Positions 58,411-64,000 of a DNA stretch of 64,000 bases are shown here, piece after piece. The DNA is taken from contig NC_077222.1 of assembly GCF_024763615.1 (NCBI RefSeq), forward strand, positions 16,988,001 to 17,052,000, given 5' to 3'. The position numbers were made by a program, and so were the translations under genes. Position 1 is the stretch's first letter; each line of letters begins with the position of its first letter. Below the pieces are notes generated by a model that was given only the letters and a program-made list of their open reading frames with translations, ran no database searches and had not been told where the DNA came from. Source of the DNA: Phlebotomus papatasi. Lineage: Eukaryota > Arthropoda > Insecta > Diptera > Psychodidae.

Positions 58411-59597
58411 TAGTAATTCCAAAGAACCGGGTTTTTAGAATAGACGGTTAACCGGTTTTGGATGGCTTTGAAACCGTTTAACCGGTTTAAAACCGGTTTT
58501 CAAATTTAGGATTAGATTATGGAATTTTGAGCAATTTTCGAATTTGTTTTCGAACCTGAATTAAGGAAGTAATAAATGAGCTAAAAAAAATTGTATTCAC
58601 ATATTCACTTTTTGTATGGAGGAACATAGAAATACTATTTACATTCCCACCTAGAAGTGAATGAATGCTCTCGTTAAGTAATAAACCTTCCCGATTTGAG
58701 AGCTCTCTCCGGTTGAGGTTTTTCCTTTACCGATTCGAAGATATATCAGAGAGAACTTACCTAAAAACTCGTTGGAAGTTCGAACGTTTAAACCGACGAG
58801 TTACGCAAAAGTGAGCTGAACAAGTGTATCAAAAGGACATTTCATTGAATGAAATTGCAATTAAAATGTTCTGCCATCCTGAATTTCCACAAAAGTACAC
58901 AAAAATTCACTTTTTGCAGCAAACTTTGCACACTGTTGTTGATATTGTTGATGATTGAAGTGTCAAGAATATCGAAATTCGAAATGGCAGAACAATCTGC
59001 GCTAAAGCGGCGGGTAAACTTGCACTTTAGGCTTCCGGTAGATTTTCGAATAGGTTTGGCTTGGCTTTGAAGTAGCTTTGTCTCTTCGAAAGATAATTAC
59101 TGAACGGAGCCAATAAGTTTATACAAGGAAATATTTTTTGCCAGGGGCCTCTCGACATTTCATTTTTCCATACGTTTTTGCATGGAGGCACTGAAGACTA
59201 TTGGAAAGTTTTTTTCCTAAAGAGAATTGACTTATCAGTCCGATATATTTCGAATTTGTGCATTAAAAGCTATCTAAAAATACATATTTCATAATGTTCG
59301 CCGAAATAATATGAGAACTACGAGCAAATTTGTTTAAGTCGTGAAGCAGTATCTGCAAAATTTTAGCAAGGAAAAGAGAAAAATAACTTCACTTTTTATT
59401 AGGCTTGATGGTCCCCTGTATTTTGCAGAGTTTCTTGATTTTCAAGAAATAAACTGTAGCTTAAGATAAATTTTAAAAATAATTTAAAGGGACAGTTTTA
59501 AACCGGTTTCATCTCTAAAAACCGGGCTTAACACCGTCTCCAGAATAGAGCGGTTAACCGGTTTTACAGAACCGGTTAACCGTTGTTGGAATTACTA
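58411..59597. mobile_element. 1.2 kb hAT-like element rich in ACCGGTTAACCGGT
   Basis: The ends TAGTAATTCCAAAGAACCGG and the inverse TAGTAATTCCAACAACGGTT form the terminal repeat. The 8-bp flanks CTATTGAG (58403-58410) and CTTTTGAG (59598-59605) agree at 7 of 8 positions. Subterminal regions are dense in AACCGGTT motifs, as expected for transposase-binding sites. The interior includes a second element (58674-59104). Confidence 0.8.
58674..59104. mobile_element. TTCAGTAATAAACC-family element nested in the hAT-like element
   Basis: The left end TTAAGTAATAAACCTTCCCG and the right end, inverse TTCAGTAATTATC, resemble the ends of 62652-63045. The interior (AGAGAACTTACCTAAAAACT, GGCTTCCGGTAGATTTTCGA) is closely shared with that copy. 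Confidence 0.65.
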
Positions 59598-59605
59598 CTT
59601 TTGAG

Positions 59606-60575
59606 TGCCCCAAAATGACAAATCTTCTAAAGTCCACCAGTGAAAAGCTTAAATATTTAGTACACAAATTATAGATATCCGATATGGTGTTAAAGATTTA
59701 AGAAGCTTCATTCGTAACAAAACAGTAGGAAAGACACACGGTCTGCATCCAGGGCTTTTTCTGTTAAGCTTAGGAGAACTGTATTTGTAAGTCGGCGGCA
59801 GTCACAACTAAGTTTTAGATTAGCTACGAAAATCTATCTTGCAGGACCAAACAGGATTAAAAATCAGGCATTTTGCTGATAAAATTTAAATATTTGAAAC
59901 CGAAAATATCTAAATCCACTGGGCACAATGCCACATCATAATCATTAAAGCTCTTCCTGAATGCTTTCCCAAATAAAACTAGGTCAAATCTCAAAATATT
60001 TTTAAGTGATCTATCATGCGCGAGAAATATGCTAAATAAACATCAATGGGGGGGGGCCTCGGGCGAAAGTTGTTTTCCATGCTCTTATCAAAGTCAACAA
60101 CAGTTGTAGGAAAATACCAAAAAAAAATGCCGTTTAGCAATTTTGCAAAGGTAAATTCTTATCATAAAAGGTCTCTTTATTTAAATCGCAACCAGTTACT
60201 TTTTTGAGTTTCATTTTGCCATGTTGTCTCTGCTGAGAAAAAAAAATTGAAATTGCTCACATTGAACGTGAATTTGCAGTTTTGTAGTTATAGTTTACAT
60301 TTCTCTATCGGTCTATTTGCATAAAATCAACCATATGTTATTGAGTTGGCGCAAGTTCGTCTCAAGTGGCTGATTGTGAGTGCACCCAAGTCGTTATCGG
60401 TGCAGCGATAAGGCGGGATTATAGAAAAAAAACTGCCATCAATGGTTCTTCTTCATTGACTTGCAATGATGGCTTTTTTCACGGAGAACACCTAAGCAAA
60501 TAAAATGACCTCAATGTCCTTGTCTTTGGCCATTGTTTGTTGATGGGGAAAAAACAGTCACTTCGTCTCAAATGA
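59606..60575. other. Spacer before exon 2 of the Dacapo-like gene, nothing recognised
   Basis: No element ends or further exon are apparent. From 60160 to 60700 the sequence looks single-copy. Confidence 0.4.
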
Positions 60576-60703
60576 ATGAGAACAATGTGTACTTTAAGAC
60601 ATTACAAATTCGCTAAATTGGAACACTTGAGTTTACAAAAAAAAACCGACACTGTTATTTCCTGTGATCTAATGGTTTTTTTTCTACTTTCTGTTTATTG
60701 CAG

Positions 60704-60765
60704 ATTATATGAGAGAGGTGAAAAAGCCTTCAAGATCCAGCAAAGAGTCCAAGGAGAAACACTAG
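60704..60765 (+). CDS. dap: CDK inhibitor of the CDKN1/Dacapo family, exon 2
   Basis: After the acceptor GTTTATTGCAG, 62 bases complete codon 153 (G plus AT gives Asp) and encode DYMREVKKPSRSSKESKEKH, followed by TAG at 60763-60765. Joined to exon 1, residues 148-159 read QTHITDYMREVK. This fits the PIP degron pattern: Gln, an aliphatic residue, TD, an aromatic residue and a basic residue at +4. In this class the motif binds PCNA on chromatin and leads to CRL4-Cdt2 destruction in S phase, as reported for Drosophila Dacapo. The exact phase match and completed motif are the main evidence for pairing exons 15.8 kb apart. The second aromatic position is Met, a mild departure. The basic tail may add nuclear import. 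Confidence 0.8.
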
Positions 60766-61500
60766 GAAGGACATCCTGTGAGTTTTTCCTCATGCATCAT
60801 GGGCTTGGTGCAACGTGAATCACTTTTCATAAATTCTTTTGTGACACAAATTGAGCACAAAAATTTTATCCACAAATAAGTAAAAAAAAAACAACACTCA
60901 TTTAACTATTTGAGAGAAAAAAATTGAGAAAAAAAAGATGATAGTGTAATTTATTGATGGAAAAAAATGAAGAAAAAAAACATGAAATGATCTCAAATAT
61001 TTAACTAGAAAAGAAAGAAAGTAATTTATAAATCTTATTTTTTGTAGTTGTAGGAATTATTTAATTTTGCTTGAAGAAAAAAGTACATAATATATAAAAA
61101 AAGAGAGATAAGCTAAGGACACTCACTGAAGCTGAGAAATTCAGGAAGAAATACCAGAAACATTTCGGTTAATCAGTTTTTTTTTATCAATGGAGGTTTA
61201 TAGAGAGAAAACTTCCGGAAAGAACAATTGATATTGATCAGGGACCAAGAATTGGCGTTATCATCCTCTCTCAGAAACCTCCATCCACAGTGCATCACAT
61301 TTTGAGATTTTATTCAATTAAAAAGTAATCTAAATTTAAAATCCATTGTCCCCAGTGAAAACAAAAAAAAAATATCTCGCGTGAAAAAAGAAACGACAAC
61401 ACACTTGAAAAACCCTTCTCAATTGCAATGTGATATCGAAAGGTGACAAAAGTGTTTAAGTTAGAAATTCCACCTCAAATGTTTTCGTGGCATCACATAC
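60766..61500 (+). other. Probable 3' UTR of the Dacapo-like gene
   Basis: A-rich sequence follows the stop codon. I see no canonical AATAAA in the first 600 bases. The variant AATATA at 61089-61094 is a weak candidate, so the transcript end is not fixed. Confidence 0.4.
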
Positions 61501-62072
61501 AACTAAAAAAAATTCCAGTTCAATTGATAAATTGCGAGGAGCTCAGCCGAAGACAGGAAGAATCAACAGAGAGATTTTTCACAAACGTTATGGGTTGTTG
61601 CAAAACCTTTCGTTCATAAGAGAACTTTCGGAAATTTGGAAGTCTTTCGAAACTCTATTCGAAAATCGAATACATTAATATTTGATTTAAATACATGAAT
61701 ATTTTTCTATGAATTTTCAATTCAAGATCACAACAAAGCTATTCGAATTTCGAAATAGTTTTCGAATATCAAAATTTATTAATTGTCTTTCAAAATTGTA
61801 AAGAAATATGGAGATTTAGTGGACGATTTATAAGAAACTTGTTTGTATACAATCGGAAGGAGAAGATTCTCATTGTAGAATGTTAAGAAAATCGTTCAAA
61901 GTGGGCTGACAACTTAGAGATAAACCATTTTTGATTATTTGGATTTAAATGTCATTCTTGATAGGCCAAGAAATGAAAAGTACAAAATTCAAAATTGTTT
62001 TATCTTGGCCAGTAATTAATTCAGAATTTAATAAAATTAAATACTGAAAAATTATTAGTTTCTCTTACGTCG
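61501..62072. other. TTCGAA-rich DNA, probably repeat-derived
   Basis: Motifs such as ATTCGAAAATCGAA and TCGAATTTCGAAATAG recur, as at 6805-7310 and 63046-64000. No boundaries were found. Confidence 0.35.
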
Positions 62073-62476
62073 TTATCACACTTGCACACTAAAATTTTAA
62101 TGTGATTCACATTAATTGTCTCTTGTGAGCGTCCAAATATGTTATTTGTGTCTTTCAGTCACTTAATATTTGGGTTTTTTTTTTTCTATTTATTTATAAA
62201 GAAGTGGACTTGGCCTGCAAAAATAAGTTTATATTTACCTAAAGCATAAATATTTTTCACATTAAAAAATTAAAGACAAAATCGCATTAATTTTTCGCAT
62301 TAATGCTATAAACCAATTTATATCAAATTTTGCGGGCCAAGTCTACCTTTTTATCAACAAATAGATCAAATTTTGAATATAAAATGATTCAAACACACAA
62401 ATTACACATTTGGACTCTCACCAGCGACAATTAATGTGAATCATATTAAAATTTTAATGTGCAGGTGTGATAACAC
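62073..62476. mobile_element. MITE with about 80-base terminal inverted repeats
   Basis: The left arm (TTATCACACTTGCACACTAA, then TTTTAATGTGATTCACATTA) and the right arm inverted (TTATCACACCTGCACATTAA and TTTTAATATGATTCACATTA) match for about 80 bases. A further internal pair GGACTTGGCC/GGCCAAGTCT extends the fold. I found no clear target duplication. Confidence 0.72.
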
Positions 62477-62651
62477 AGTTAGAAGCAGATTTTGTTATTC
62501 ACTCTGCGGCATACCGATTTATTTGATATTTATACAAATTTTATTTATGAAGATTTCGAAGATAAAACGCCAGCTATCACTCGTAAGAGCTCGGAACGGT
62601 TTGCTACCTTCAAATGATTGCTTCTGAATTTTACTCCACACAATCCTCTCG

Positions 62652-63045
62652 TTCAGTAATAAACCTTCCCAACTTGAGTGGTTTCTCTGGTTGATTGAGG
62701 TTTTTTTCTGTACCGATTCGAATGTATATCAGAGAGAACTTACCTAAAAACCCGTTGGAAATTTGAACGTTTAAACCGACGAGTTACACAAAAATGAGCA
62801 AGTTCCTAAAAAGGACATTTCTTTGAGTGAAAGTGCAATTAAGACGTTCTGCCATCCTGAAATTCCACAAAACTATACAAGAATTCACTTTTTGCCTCAA
62901 ACACACATTGTTGTTGACGTTGACGATTGAAGTGTCAAGAATAGCGAAATTCGAAATGGCAGAATCAACAGCGCTAAAGCGGAGAGTACGTGAACTTGCA
63001 CTTTAGGCTTCCGGTAGATTTTCGAATAAAAAGGTTATTACTGAA
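62652..63045. mobile_element. TTCAGTAATAAACC-family element, second copy
   Basis: The ends TTCAGTAATAAACCTTCCC and the inverse TTCAGTAATAACCTTTTT form the terminal repeat. The 394-base interior corresponds to 58674-59104. No convincing target duplication was found. Confidence 0.7.
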
Positions 63046-64000
63046 GTGAGCCAATGAGCCTAAACAGAAGTAGATTTTGATTCTCCAATAGTGTCTCGGA
63101 TGAAAGGTAAATGGAACTCCATGTCGTTGATGTTCGAAAAAGTCAAATTCAATTTCGAATTTTCATACTAAATTTTCCAACAAGGTGGGGAACATTTATC
63201 AAATGTCACACTAAAAAGCTGGCAAAAGAGTTACTCAGTGATTACGGAGTGATTAAATACTGGGGCAAGAACAGTAAATGACGCTGTTTTTTTTCCTCAC
63301 AACAATGTGAAGACCGTCGCATTTTGACACTTGAGCACTTCGAAATTCGAACAGGATGTACCTCAGCCACCTTGCGGAATTATCAAGAAGAAAGAAAGTC
63401 TCTTTTTTGGATCTTCAAATTTTCGAATTTTTCAAGATCTACTTCTGTACGGAAAGAATTTGAGTTTGATTCTGTTAAGTTTGATTCTGTTGTCGGCTAA
63501 ATATCAATTTACACAAAAAGTCTTTGATATTCGAAAAATTCAAATTGAATTATTTGAATGATTTTGTGGGGAATCATTATGGAAGACGAGTAAACCTCGT
63601 TGCTTTGATATTCCTCACAACAAAGTCGAACTCTAAATTCTATGCTGACATTATTCGAAATTCGAATAGATAATCACAAGAGCCGCCTTGTGGGATTATC
63701 AAGAAGCTAGAGTATGTTTTAGGCTTTTAAAGCCGTTTTTCGAATTCTTCGATCTCCGGCTGTCAATCAGTAGAATCTTTGAGATTTTCGAAGATGAAAC
63801 GCCATCTATTTTCTATCTATTAGAATTTCGAATGATTTACTAATTTCGAATGATATCTTCTGAATGCAAGGACATCTTCCAACCCAAATTACGTTAAATC
63901 CAATCCCGGATTTTTATTTAAATGTAGTGCTATCAGCAGTTAATTGCACAAGTTTCTACATAGGCACCTGAAAAATCTCTCTGAAGACAAATAAATAAAT
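63046..64000. repeat. TTCGAA-rich dispersed repeat, matches 6805-7310
   Basis: The part 63060-63470 matches the reverse complement of 6805-7310. A short segment with TTTTCGAAGATGAAACGCCA near 63786 repeats 62550. The element continues to or beyond the end of the window. No coding frame is recognised. Confidence 0.55.

Larger units (their letters stand above)
44892..60703 (+). other. 15.8 kb intron of the Dacapo-like gene
   Basis: The donor GTAATT (44892) and the acceptor TTCTGTTTATTGCAG (60703) give matching phases. The intron carries at least a dozen repeat elements, listed separately. The blocks 47578-49315, 51745-53800 and 55792-57490 have no recognisable elements and raised GC, and may hold enhancers. 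Large regulatory regions are known for Drosophila dacapo, though the location here is inference. Confidence 0.78.

Noticed and set aside
60576..60818. 80-codon frame over exon 2 of the Dacapo-like gene
   Set aside because: It is in a different phase from the spliced frame and has no support. The phase that completes the PIP degron is the convincing one.

Overview
The window is insect nuclear DNA, very AT-rich outside exons, with spliced genes, GT-AG introns and a dense load of short inverted-repeat transposons. A Dacapo-type CDK inhibitor gene and the many TA-flanked miniature elements suggest a dipteran, possibly a nematoceran such as a sand fly or mosquito; that placement is inference, because no species marker can be read directly. 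There is one assembly gap (460-959).

Three protein-coding loci can be supported. (1) A single terminal coding exon on the minus strand (4212-4333) ends an unidentified gene whose other exons are not recognised here. (2) A three-exon plus-strand gene (9411-9462, 13832-15283, 18960-20065) has compatible splice phases and a polyadenylation signal. It encodes a predicted 869-residue acidic, Ser/Thr/Glu-rich type I membrane protein with a signal peptide, one C-terminal transmembrane segment and a 13-residue tail; I cannot assign it to a named family. (3) A two-exon plus-strand gene (44435-44891 and 60704-60765) with a 15.8 kb intron encodes a 172-residue CDKN1/Dacapo-like inhibitor. The intron splits a C-terminal PIP degron exactly between T and D of its TD core.

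Most of the rest is mobile DNA. Left end (1-4000): a GTCAGTAAAA repeat block, the gap, two back-to-back elements of about 0.9 and 1.1 kb, and a hAT-type MITE. Locus 2 introns (9463-18959): four or more MITEs, one nested in another, and a tandem array of inverted-repeat units. 20900-36600: minisatellite DNA, several TA-flanked families and a four-element nest at 35028-36595. 37100-38720: a single-copy-looking block very rich in CTCAA/TTGAG. 39900-42200: an inverted CCCGAAA repeat block and two copies of a GGGTAAGTGTGCC MITE, one carrying a second element with a perfect 9-bp target duplication. Locus 3 intron (44892-60703): a long palindrome with a hammerhead-like core, two piggyBac-like TTAA elements, a foldback element split by another MITE, a 177-bp satellite block and a 1.2 kb hAT-like element, separated by three blocks without recognisable repeats (47578-49315, 51745-53800, 55792-57490) that are the natural candidates for regulatory DNA. 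60766-64000 holds the presumed 3' UTR of locus 3 and further dispersed repeats.

No rRNA, tRNA or CRISPR feature was seen. The two complete genes have no evident functional link. The value of the window lies in the cell-cycle gene with its large transposon-filled intron and in the nested transposon record, where intact copies elsewhere in the window serve as empty sites.
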